Origin: CAZTII01 sp964613305
GTDB lineage: Bacteria > Bacillota_I > Bacilli_A > Erysipelotrichales > Erysipelotrichaceae
Assembly: GCA_964613305.1 (NCBI GenBank)
Contig: CAZTII010000053.1
Coordinates: forward strand, 1 to 14,015
DNA: 14,015 bases
Direction of reading: 5' to 3'
This document shows positions 7,640-14,015 of the stretch, piece after piece. The position numbers were made by a program, and so were the translations under genes. How positions within the stretch are numbered: position 1 is the first letter of the stretch; each line of letters opens with the position of its first letter. The notes below the pieces were generated by a model that was not told where the DNA came from, did no database searches, and was given only the letters and a program-made list of their open reading frames with translations.

Positions 7640-9049
7640 ATGGAAAACAATATTAAAATTTTATTGAAAACAATTCTTTTATTGTTGATTGTTGTAGGGT
7701 TAGGTTATAAGTTTACTGCGTATTTTAAATTAGAACCTTCTGACGATGGGAATTCCTTTAAGTCACTTCCTAAAAATACTCTTGATATTTTAGCGATAGG
7801 TTCATCTCATAGTCAATATAGTATAAATCCAGCGGTTATCCATCAAGAAATTGGTGCTTATACGTATGTCTTGGGAAGTCCGTGTCAGCCGATGGCAATG
7901 TCATATATGTTTTTAAAACAAGCGCTAGAAACACAAAAACCAAAAGTTGTTGTATTGGATGTGTTTACGATGCTGCCAGCACAAGCTGTATGTTATGCCG
8001 ATGGGATGTTTTATCGTGCTATTAATGAAATGACTAATAAAAATAAAATTGAGGCATCGATGTTAGTTGATAATCCAAAGGTACGATGGGATTATCTATT
8101 TGATTTAAGAATGAATCACGATAATTGGAAAACGATGGAAATACCAAAACCAAAAACTGTAACCCCATCTTTCAATAAACAATTAGGATATGTTAGCGAG
8201 AAGCCTACAGAGTATATTTTTCACCATCTACTAAAATGGGAAACTACAGAAGAGGTGACATTGAAACAAAAAGATATCGATATGCTTGAGAAAATTAATA
8301 CATTATGCAAAGAAAATGATATAAAACTAGTATTGATTAAAGCTCCATTTGATATTGATCAACAAAATCATAATGCGCTTGCATCGGTTTGGAAATTAGC
8401 AGATAAATTAAAAATTGAGTACATTGATTATACTAAAATAGCGGATGATATTGGATTTACGATAGGGATGCATGGTGATACATGGCACTGTAATATTTGG
8501 GGTTCAGAACTTGTCAGTAGTCATTTATCCATGTATTTGAAAGAAAAAGGTTATCTTACAGATTTGTCTAAAAATATGGAATGGGAACAATTGTTAAGTG
8601 ATTTACGCTTAACAACAAGCAGAGAATTAGTAATTCATCAAATTGATATATATCGATTATTAGAGTTAGCACAAAAATACGATTATAACTTAGTTGTTAA
8701 ATATTCTGGTTCTTACACATCAACAATCAGTAATTATGAGAATGATATGTTACAGAAAGTTGGAATAAATCATGATTTTCTTAATAAAAAATCAGTGAGT
8801 CATATGGCTGTTATAGAGAATAAAAAGGAACTTAAAGCAGTGAATGGTCCATTTAAAGTTATTATAGATGGTAATCAATTTAGTATAGACTACAATGAAA
8901 TTGAAGTGAATGGTTCAAAATATGCACAACTAGGAGAATTGAGTATTTTATTTTTTGATAAGAATTGGGATTTTCTTCATAAAGCCGATATTGATTATAG
9001 TCGTCGCTTTTTTTGGCAAAATGGTTGTGATGGATGGAGTTGTCAATAG
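7640..9049 (+). CDS. Membrane-anchored SGNH/DltD-like protein with an extra C-terminal domain
   Basis: This 469-residue protein has one N-terminal membrane segment (about 7-28) with the rest outside. The SGNH-like part (about 45-305) shows block I G54-S-S56-H57, with Ser56 the likely nucleophile, and block V D280-T-W-H283, completing a Ser-Asp-His triad. DltD, AlgJ/AlgX and PatB are proteins of this general type that finish transfer of an acyl group delivered by an MBOAT protein; the MBOAT gene is 8 bp upstream. From about 306 a second domain begins that DltD lacks. Its pattern (DIYRLLELAQKYDYNLVV, then a GI...L..KS..HMAVIENKK segment, then ELSILFFDKNWDFLHKADID) resembles the FAM3/ILEI-like domain found in some bacterial surface proteins. 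It ends with two cysteines (CDGWSC). The SGNH call is firm; the second domain is tentative. A ribosome site (GGAGAG) lies just upstream, and a terminator overlaps the stop. Confidence 0.83.
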   Translation: MENNIKILLKTILLLLIVVGLGYKFTAYFKLEPSDDGNSFKSLPKNTLDILAIGSSHSQYSINPAVIHQEIGAYTYVLGSPCQPMAMSYMFLKQALETQKPKVVVLDVFTMLPAQAVCYADGMFYRAINEMTNKNKIEASMLVDNPKVRWDYLFDLRMNHDNWKTMEIPKPKTVTPSFNKQLGYVSEKPTEYIFHHLLKWETTEEVTLKQKDIDMLEKINTLCKENDIKLVLIKAPFDIDQQNHNALASVWKLADKLKIEYIDYTKIADDIGFTIGMHGDTWHCNIWGSELVSSHLSMYLKEKGYLTDLSKNMEWEQLLSDLRLTTSRELVIHQIDIYRLLELAQKYDYNLVVKYSGSYTSTISNYENDMLQKVGINHDFLNKKSVSHMAVIENKKELKAVNGPFKVIIDGNQFSIDYNEIEVNGSKYAQLGELSILFFDKNWDFLHKADIDYSRRFFWQNGCDGWSCQ

Positions 9050-9070
9050 TCTATTCATCGCAATTTTTTT
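9025..9070 (+). terminator. Intrinsic terminator with the SGNH gene's stop codon in its loop
   Basis: Bases 9025-9038 pair with 9050-9063 (14 bp, three G-U pairs) around an 11-base loop at 9039-9049, followed by seven T residues at 9064-9070. The TAG stop (9047-9049) is the last part of the loop, so the left arm is coding. It separates the five-gene cassette from the following glycosyltransferase gene. Confidence 0.68.
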
Positions 9071-9071
9071 A

Positions 9072-9080
9072 TGGTAAACT
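9072..9080 (+). promoter_or_regulatory. Weak extended -10 candidate for the GT2 gene
   Basis: TGGTAAACT at 9072-9080 fits TG-n followed by a TAAACT hexamer, directly after the terminator T tract and 19 bp before the ATG at 9100. No good -35 is present; TTCATC at 9054-9059 is 15 bp away. Some promoter is expected here because of the terminator, but this one is weak and the leader would be very short. Confidence 0.33.
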
Positions 9081-9099
9081 ATAGAGTGAGAGGTTGAAT

Positions 9100-10071
9100 A
9101 TGACATCAAAAATAAGTGTTATTGTTCCAGTGTACAATTGTGAACGTACAATTGGTAAGTGTTTAGATAGTTTGGTGAATCAAACGTATAAGAATATTGA
9201 AATAATTGTTGTAAACGATGGTTCAACAGATGGAAGTAGAACTATTTTAGAAGAATATAGTCAAAGGTATCGAAATATCAAAGTATTTACAAAGAAAAAT
9301 GGTGGAATTGCGGATGTAAGAAACTACGGTCTTTTACGTGCGACAGGAGAGTATATTGGTTTTTTAGATGGAGATGATTATACGTCGCCTGATATGTTTG
9401 AAAAAATGATGGCTAAGGCAATGGAAAGCGATGCTGATATCGTAGTTAGTAATTTTAAATGGGTTTCTTCTAAAAATACTAAAATTGAAAAAGAAGGACC
9501 ATATGCTCCTGGAAAGGATATGCTAATTCATTTATTTGCTACGTTATGGAATAAAATTTATAAGAAAAAATTTATTGATTCATTGAATATTCAGTTTCCA
9601 GTAGGAAACCGTTACGAAGATGCCTATTTCTTATATTGCATTGCTCCGTTTGTTAACAAAATTGCTTTTGTTGATGAATCATTTGTTTCTTATGTTCAAC
9701 ATAGTACAAGCATTACTCATACTAATAACAGTCAAGTGAAGAATATGATAACGATTTTTGAGCATATTACTGATTGGTATCATCAACATGGTATTTATGA
9801 AAAGTATCAATCTGAATTGGAATATTTACATATAAAATTCTTTTTAGGTAATAGTTTTTTAAGAAGTGCTTTAATTGATGATAAAAAAGATCGACATGAA
9901 ACTATTGATTTAGGATGGAATTTATTACAAGAAAAGTTTCCTTCTTGGACAAAAAATCATTATTTGAAAGATATTAAAAGCTTTAAGCATTATTACTTTC
10001 GATCGGTACGATCATGGAATATATATGGATTTGCTTGGATATTTAGACATTTAAAACGAGATAACTTGTAA
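9100..10071 (+). CDS. GT2-family glycosyltransferase (GT-A fold)
   Basis: This 323-residue protein has a standard family 2 N-terminal half: SVIVPVYNCE, VVNDGSTDGS with Asp40 for the nucleotide, NGGIADVRNYG, and FLDGDDY with the D90-G-D92 metal-binding motif. The Glu173-Asp174 pair (NRYEDAYF) sits where inverting GT2 enzymes carry their catalytic base. The C-terminal part has no clear membrane helix, but it is aromatic and basic (KHYYFRSVRSWNIYGFAWIF), which suits peripheral membrane contact. It probably adds one sugar to a lipid-linked envelope glycan in the cytoplasm; donor and acceptor are unknown. I chose ATG 9100 over the TTG at 9094 because GAGAGG at 9088-9093 is 6 bp from the ATG and directly abuts the TTG. 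It sits alone between a terminator and a promoter-bearing gap, so it may be a single-gene unit. Confidence 0.9.
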   Translation: MTSKISVIVPVYNCERTIGKCLDSLVNQTYKNIEIIVVNDGSTDGSRTILEEYSQRYRNIKVFTKKNGGIADVRNYGLLRATGEYIGFLDGDDYTSPDMFEKMMAKAMESDADIVVSNFKWVSSKNTKIEKEGPYAPGKDMLIHLFATLWNKIYKKKFIDSLNIQFPVGNRYEDAYFLYCIAPFVNKIAFVDESFVSYVQHSTSITHTNNSQVKNMITIFEHITDWYHQHGIYEKYQSELEYLHIKFFLGNSFLRSALIDDKKDRHETIDLGWNLLQEKFPSWTKNHYLKDIKSFKHYYFRSVRSWNIYGFAWIFRHLKRDNL

Positions 10072-10084
10072 TTTGTGACAAGTT
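10063..10084 (+). repeat. Hairpin across the stop codon of the GT2 gene
   Basis: AACTTGT (10063-10069) and ACAAGTT (10078-10084) form a perfect 7-bp stem with an 8-base loop. The TAA stop (10069-10071) begins at the last stem base and continues into the loop. No T tract follows, so it is at best a weak terminator or an mRNA 3'-end structure. Confidence 0.4.
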
Positions 10085-10100
10085 TGTAAGGAATGATGGT

Positions 10101-10128
10101 TATAATTTAAGTTAAAATAACGTATAAT
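10101..10128 (+). promoter_or_regulatory. Two -10-like hexamers before the GtrB-like gene
   Basis: The 77-bp gap at 10072-10148 contains TATAAT twice, at 10101-10106 and 10123-10128, upstream of the AGGAG ribosome site at 10138-10142. Neither has a convincing -35: TTGTAA at 10084-10089 is only 11 bp from the first, and GTGACA at 10075-10080 is 20 bp from it. A promoter for the downstream three-gene unit is likely here, but which hexamer is used is not clear. Confidence 0.42.
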
Positions 10129-10148
10129 AGTCGTAAAAGGAGAATACC

Positions 10149-11078
10149 ATGAAGTTATTATCAATTGTAGTCCCATGCTATAACGAAAAAGAAACAGTTT
10201 CTTTGTTTTATAACGCGACAGTTGAAGTATTAAAGACAATGAATATAAAATATGAAATAATCTTTGTAAATGATGGTTCTAGGGATTCTACCTTAGAAGA
10301 GTTAGAAAAATTGTATAATAGTCATAAAGATGTTGTTCGAGTGATTGATTTTAGTAGAAATTTTGGGAAAGAAGGTGGCCTTTTAGCAGGTTTAGAGTAT
10401 GCAAAAGGTGATTATGTAACGGTAATGGATGCTGATTTACAAGATCCACCTGAATTCTTGCCTAAAATGATAGCGACGATTGAAGGAAAAAATATCGATA
10501 TTGTTGGAACTAGAAGGACGACACGAGAAGGAGAACCTCCTATTCGCTCGTATTTTGCACGTCAATTTTATAAGTTAATTAATCACTTTTCTGAGGTTAA
10601 TATTGTTGATGGTGCTAGAGATTATCGAATGATGACTAGACCCGTGGTAGATGCGATCTTATCATTAAAAGAATATCATCGATTTTCTAAAGGAATATTT
10701 GTATGGGTAGGATTTAAAACTGAATATTTAGAGTATGTTAATGTTGAACGAGTGGCCGGTGAAACTAGCTGGTCATTTTGGAAATTATTACTTTATGCTA
10801 TTGAAGGTATTATTGCCTTTACTGTTGCACCACTTCACTTGGCGACAATTCTTGGTTTATTTTTCTCTCTGATAGCGTTTATTGCCATGATTGTGGTTGT
10901 AGTAAGAGCATTGGTTTGGTCAGATCCGGTTGCTGGTTGGCCAAGCATGATGACTATTATTTTATTACTTGGTGGCTTGCAATTATTATCCATTGGTGCA
11001 ATTGGTGAATATTTATCAAAAACGTATATGGAAGTTAAGAAAAGACCGAATTATATTATTAAGAAAATATATGAATAA
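10149..11078 (+). CDS. GtrB/DPM1-type polyprenyl-phosphate glycosyltransferase
   Basis: This 309-residue protein has a GT2 catalytic half followed by two C-terminal membrane helices (about 225-256 and 262-288), the standard GtrB/CsbB build and length. Motifs are SIVVPCYNE, FVNDGSRDST with Asp42, DFSRNFGKEGGLLAGLEYA, VMDADLQDPPE with D94-A-D96, the basic loop RRTTREGEPPIRS, DYRMM, and GETSWSFWKL. The family transfers a sugar (glucose or GlcNAc are the known cases) from a nucleotide donor to undecaprenyl phosphate at the inner membrane face, for later use outside. AGGAG lies 6 bp before the ATG. The family partner GtrA is encoded at 2772-3182 and a candidate GT-C transferase at 3254-4702, so a complete three-component set is present though not contiguous. 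The sugar cannot be told from sequence. Confidence 0.93.
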   Translation: MKLLSIVVPCYNEKETVSLFYNATVEVLKTMNIKYEIIFVNDGSRDSTLEELEKLYNSHKDVVRVIDFSRNFGKEGGLLAGLEYAKGDYVTVMDADLQDPPEFLPKMIATIEGKNIDIVGTRRTTREGEPPIRSYFARQFYKLINHFSEVNIVDGARDYRMMTRPVVDAILSLKEYHRFSKGIFVWVGFKTEYLEYVNVERVAGETSWSFWKLLLYAIEGIIAFTVAPLHLATILGLFFSLIAFIAMIVVVVRALVWSDPVAGWPSMMTIILLLGGLQLLSIGAIGEYLSKTYMEVKKRPNYIIKKIYE

Positions 11079-11089
11079 GCGAGGTACAT

Positions 11090-11758
11090 ATGTCAAACAT
11101 AAAAAACAAACGACAAGCGAATAAAGTTATGATGATGGCTATTCTAGCCCTATCCTTAGTAGTTTCCATTGCATTTGTAGTTAATATTGTGTTGGTGTTA
11201 ACTAAAAAGAATGTTGCCAAAGAATCGACTGTGGATACGACAGTTGAAAAGAATTCGTTGAAAAATGATTTATATACTATTGGAAATAATCCTACTGATA
11301 TCAATCGAGAAGAATTTCAAAAATTAACAAATGAATTAAAAGAAGAAGATAAATTAAAAGCTGCGGATGCATTAGCTAGATGTTTTGTTACGGAGTTTTT
11401 TACTTGGACAAATAAAGACGGAAGTTATGAAGTTGGTGGACTTCAATATTTATATGGTGCAAAATTTACTACCTTTGCTGAAGAAGTTCGATGGAATTTT
11501 TATAAGGATTTAGATTTATACATTACTCAATTAGGACGTGAAGAGCTGATTGAAGTAGATAGTATTACTACAGTAGCCAATTATTCTCTGCCATATACAA
11601 TTAACAATACGACATATGATGCATTTTATATAGAGGCAACGTGGACGTATAAGCCGACAAAATTAGATACATCAGCTTTTCAAAAAACAGCATATTTTAC
11701 AGTTATTAATCATGATGGACGTTTAGAAATTGTGTCGTTCTATCATAACTATGATTAG
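11090..11758 (+). CDS. Single-pass membrane protein of unknown function upstream of the LCP gene
   Basis: I do not recognise this 222-residue protein. It has a short basic N-terminus, one membrane helix (about 13-37) and an outside part, so it is probably a bitopic protein with the N-terminus inside. Residues about 50-85 are charged and likely helical. From about 85 there is a helix (KAADALARCFVTEFFTW) and then an aromatic-rich alternating pattern ending in TAYFTVINHDGRLEIVSFYH, which would suit a compact alpha+beta, NTF2/VirB8-like fold; this is only a shape impression. It lies 11 bp after the GtrB-like gene and 12 bp before the LCP gene, so all three are probably one mRNA. GAGG lies 5 bp before the ATG. 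Its position suggests a helper of the LCP protein or of glycan assembly. Confidence 0.75.
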   Translation: MSNIKNKRQANKVMMMAILALSLVVSIAFVVNIVLVLTKKNVAKESTVDTTVEKNSLKNDLYTIGNNPTDINREEFQKLTNELKEEDKLKAADALARCFVTEFFTWTNKDGSYEVGGLQYLYGAKFTTFAEEVRWNFYKDLDLYITQLGREELIEVDSITTVANYSLPYTINNTTYDAFYIEATWTYKPTKLDTSAFQKTAYFTVINHDGRLEIVSFYHNYD

Positions 11759-11770
11759 GAGGAGCAGCAT

Positions 11771-14015
11771 ATGACAAAATCTAAACAGTTAATTTCGCGT
11801 AGCCAAGCTTCGACAATTAATATTGTGATTTGTGTACTGACTTTACTTGCGAACGCTTTAATAGGTTGGTCCATTTTGAGTTTAACGAGATATAGTAACT
11901 TTAGTAAAATTATCTTTTTAATTGTTAGTATCGTTGTTTTATTATTATTACTGTTCTTAAATTTTATGGTTTTAGCCTTTATTAAAACTCGTAGAAAAAA
12001 TTTATTAATGGTTTTATCGGGAATGTTGGTAGTCTATGTAGGATTTGGTTTATACACTACTTATGTAATTTCTAGAGTTAATATAAATGTTGATAAGATT
12101 GTTTCTACTGGAGAAGTAAAAGAAAACATAGAGACAAGTTTTGTTGTGTATGATGAAAAGAAAAATTTTAGCATTAATAAAGTAGAAGAACTTAACGGTA
12201 AAACAGTAGGAGTGGTTGTTGGTTCTAATAATGGTGATTTAGGTAAAGAAGAAATCGCTTCAAAAAACATTATGCCATCATTTAAAGAGTATGTTGATTA
12301 TACGGAAATGTTAATGGATTTATTTAATGACAAGATTGATTGTGCAATTCTACCAAGTAATTATATTGGTATGTTTGAAGTCAATGAAGGAATTGTAGAT
12401 ACATTGCAAAATACAAAAGCAATTCATACATTTGAAAAGGTTGTTAAAGTACAAGTTGAATCTGGTTCATCAAAAGATGTGACAAAAGAACCGTTTACAG
12501 TGCTTATATTAGGTGTCGATGAAGGAAGAAGTGATGCAATTATGTTAGCATCATTTAATCCTATTAGCATGAATGTAACCTTGACATCTCTTGCGCGTGA
12601 CAGTTATGTTCCAATCGCATGTTATGCCGGACAAGGTGCTGATAAATTAGGTCACGCACGAGTTCGTTCTAGACAATGTACAATTGACACAGTATCAAAA
12701 TTAATGGGTGTAGATATTGACTATTACTTTGAAAGTAATTTTAAGGGCGTAGTAGCAATGGTTGATGCTTTAGGCGGCATTATTATTAATAACCCAATAG
12801 AATTTGTGGGACAAGATTCATCTAGCCAACGTGGACATTATACTGTTTTTGTTCCAAAAGGAGAAAATGTGCCGATGAGTGGTGAAGTAGCATTGGCTTT
12901 TGCTCGCGAACGACACAAATATGCAGCAGGTGATTTCCAACGTCAAGCGAATCAACAACAAGTTATTCAAGCAATTCTTCGCGAAATCATGAGATTGCGT
13001 GATGTTAATAAAGGTCTTGCGATGTTAGATGCTGCTGGAAAAAACGTATCAACGAACTTTACTGTTGATCAGTTAATTTCATTATTCAATCTATCCATGC
13101 AAAAAGCGAATCGTTTCTATGATAAAGCACATGTAGAAAAAGTGTTTAATATTATTGGAAGTCGTGTTACAGGTTATGATAGTGGTTTATGGAATGAAGG
13201 ATTACAAATGTCATTGTATATATATCGTTTGTATGATGGTTCTCTTAAAGATAATCGTGCTATGATTGAGCGTAATATTAATTTGAAAACATTATTCAAT
13301 TCGCCAAAACCAATGGCTTGGGATGCACATTGGGAGTTTAGAGCTCCGATTATTAGTAACGAAGCATACTCTGAGGTAAAAGTAGCACCAGTAGTGCCAG
13401 ATAAGATTGCTAATTATGTTGGTAGACCAATTGGTAAATTAACAAGTTGGGCTAAAACATTCAATATCCCAGTTGGTATTCATTATGTAGCTCCTGGAGC
13501 GCCAGGTTATGATTCTAGCTTAGCAGAGGGGACAATTGTAGGACAAGATGTTGCGGTAGGAACTCCGGCTGCTCAAATTGGTGGAATTACAGCTTCTGTT
13601 ATTACTCATAAAGGACAAAGTACAGAACAGTTTTGTCCAAGTGGAGCTAAAGGAACTTATCCTGCATGTGATTGTTCAGGAAATACTAATGGCTTAACAA
13701 ATTATGATAAAAATTCAAATGCATGTGTTGCTCCAGCGACTGCTGCTCCTTCCAAAGTGACAGTAATTATTCGTTACAATATTGACGGCAGCATTACATC
13801 AGAAACATTTGAAGCAGCGGTTGGTAGTGAAATCGTGGTAAAAACTGTTGCAGGATATACGGCTAATACATCTAAGATTACAGTTGCTGCAAGTAACATG
13901 GATGTGACAGTTGTATACACGAAAAAAGAAGTGGCACCACCACCAACAACATCTTCAGAGCCACCAGCTGCAACAACACCGCCACCACCAGCTGCAACAA
14001 CACCGCCACCACCAG
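11771..14015 (+). CDS. LCP (LytR-CpsA-Psr) family protein with solute-binding-like and PASTA-like domains, 3' truncated
   Basis: The reading frame is open from ATG 11771 to the window edge (748 full codons, no stop). GGAGG lies just upstream, next to the preceding stop. Three membrane helices (about 16-38, 46-71 and 78-100) come first. Residues about 108-236 look like half a family 3 solute-binding domain (LNGKTVGVVVGS at 141; YTEMLMDLFNDKIDCAILP at 177-195). The LCP domain (about 241-408) has D250, R253-S-D255, R276-D277 (SLARDSY) and FARERH...GDFQRQANQQQ with R379, R381, D388 and R391. These are the expected pyrophosphate- and lipid-binding residues of enzymes that transfer glycan polymers from lipid carriers to peptidoglycan. 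Then come a PASTA-like segment (about 549-612), a four-cysteine stretch (622-652), a MucBP-like beta module (about 662-717) and a Pro/Ala/Thr repeat from 722. Most LCP proteins have a single helix and end soon after the LCP domain. Confidence 0.9.
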   Translation, partial: MTKSKQLISRSQASTINIVICVLTLLANALIGWSILSLTRYSNFSKIIFLIVSIVVLLLLLFLNFMVLAFIKTRRKNLLMVLSGMLVVYVGFGLYTTYVISRVNINVDKIVSTGEVKENIETSFVVYDEKKNFSINKVEELNGKTVGVVVGSNNGDLGKEEIASKNIMPSFKEYVDYTEMLMDLFNDKIDCAILPSNYIGMFEVNEGIVDTLQNTKAIHTFEKVVKVQVESGSSKDVTKEPFTVLILGVDEGRSDAIMLASFNPISMNVTLTSLARDSYVPIACYAGQGADKLGHARVRSRQCTIDTVSKLMGVDIDYYFESNFKGVVAMVDALGGIIINNPIEFVGQDSSSQRGHYTVFVPKGENVPMSGEVALAFARERHKYAAGDFQRQANQQQVIQAILREIMRLRDVNKGLAMLDAAGKNVSTNFTVDQLISLFNLSMQKANRFYDKAHVEKVFNIIGSRVTGYDSGLWNEGLQMSLYIYRLYDGSLKDNRAMIERNINLKTLFNSPKPMAWDAHWEFRAPIISNEAYSEVKVAPVVPDKIANYVGRPIGKLTSWAKTFNIPVGIHYVAPGAPGYDSSLAEGTIVGQDVAVGTPAAQIGGITASVITHKGQSTEQFCPSGAKGTYPACDCSGNTNGLTNYDKNSNACVAPATAAPSKVTVIIRYNIDGSITSETFEAAVGSEIVVKTVAGYTANTSKITVAASNMDVTVVYTKKEVAPPPTTSSEPPAATTPPPPAATTPPPP
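13961..14015 (+). repeat. 24-bp tandem repeat encoding a Pro-Ala-Thr tract, cut by the window end
   Basis: A 24-bp unit encoding PPPPAATT repeats in frame, with over two units visible (the first begins with Glu-Pro-Pro). The second unit matches the first base for base where they overlap, which suggests recent duplication and possible length variation. It would form an extended, wall-spanning or hinge segment of the LCP protein. The total copy number is hidden by the window edge. Confidence 0.75.

Noticed and set aside
6270..9049. A dlt operon (D-alanylation of teichoic acid)
   Set aside because: The MBOAT and SGNH genes resemble dltB and dltD, but there is no dltA ligase or dltC carrier gene, and the SGNH protein carries an extra domain. 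A general O-acylation pair fits better.
10063..10084. The GT2-end hairpin as a true intrinsic terminator
   Set aside because: The 7-bp stem is followed by TGTAAGG rather than a T tract.

Overview
The DNA is strongly AT-rich, and both UGA and UAG act as stops, with Trp encoded by TGG. Ribosome-binding sites are GGAGG-type. The proteins are those of a Gram-positive cell envelope: a LytR-CpsA-Psr (LCP) ligase, GtrA/GtrB-type lipid-linked sugar proteins, an MBOAT plus SGNH acylation pair and a secreted transglutaminase-like protein. This suggests a low-GC Bacillota. The unusual LCP protein (three N-terminal membrane segments followed by a solute-binding-like domain) makes me lean towards Erysipelotrichia or relatives, but the sequence does not fix the genus. 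Every convincing gene is on the + strand, and there is no gene-free stretch over 300 bases. I see no tRNA, rRNA, CRISPR or insertion sequence.

Layout. Positions 1-40 may hold the tail of an upstream gene. 110-2704 encodes a secreted transglutaminase-like protein with an Ig-like domain and a C-terminal dockerin-like module. 2772-3182 encodes a GtrA-type small membrane protein, closed by a strong terminator whose loop contains the stop codon. 3254-9049 is a tight five-gene cassette: a GT-C-like polytopic membrane protein, an acyltransferase-3 protein, a HAD phosphatase, an MBOAT O-acyltransferase and a membrane-anchored SGNH protein with an extra C-terminal domain. A second terminator, again with the stop codon in the loop, closes it. 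9100-10071 encodes a GT2 glycosyltransferase. 10149-11758 encodes a GtrB/DPM1-type polyprenyl-phosphate glycosyltransferase and an unrecognised single-pass protein. The final gene starts at 11771 and runs off the window. It is an LCP-family protein with a long modular C-terminus ending in a proline-rich repeat.

How the genes may work together (inference). The GtrB-like enzyme would load a sugar onto a polyprenyl phosphate, the GtrA-like protein would help move it across the membrane, and the GT-C-like protein would transfer it to a surface glycan. The MBOAT/SGNH pair, perhaps with the AT3 protein, would O-acylate the same polymer outside. The LCP protein would attach a glycan polymer to peptidoglycan. 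The window therefore looks like a locus for making, decorating and anchoring a cell-wall glycopolymer. No dltA or dltC homologue is present, so classical D-alanylation is not supported.
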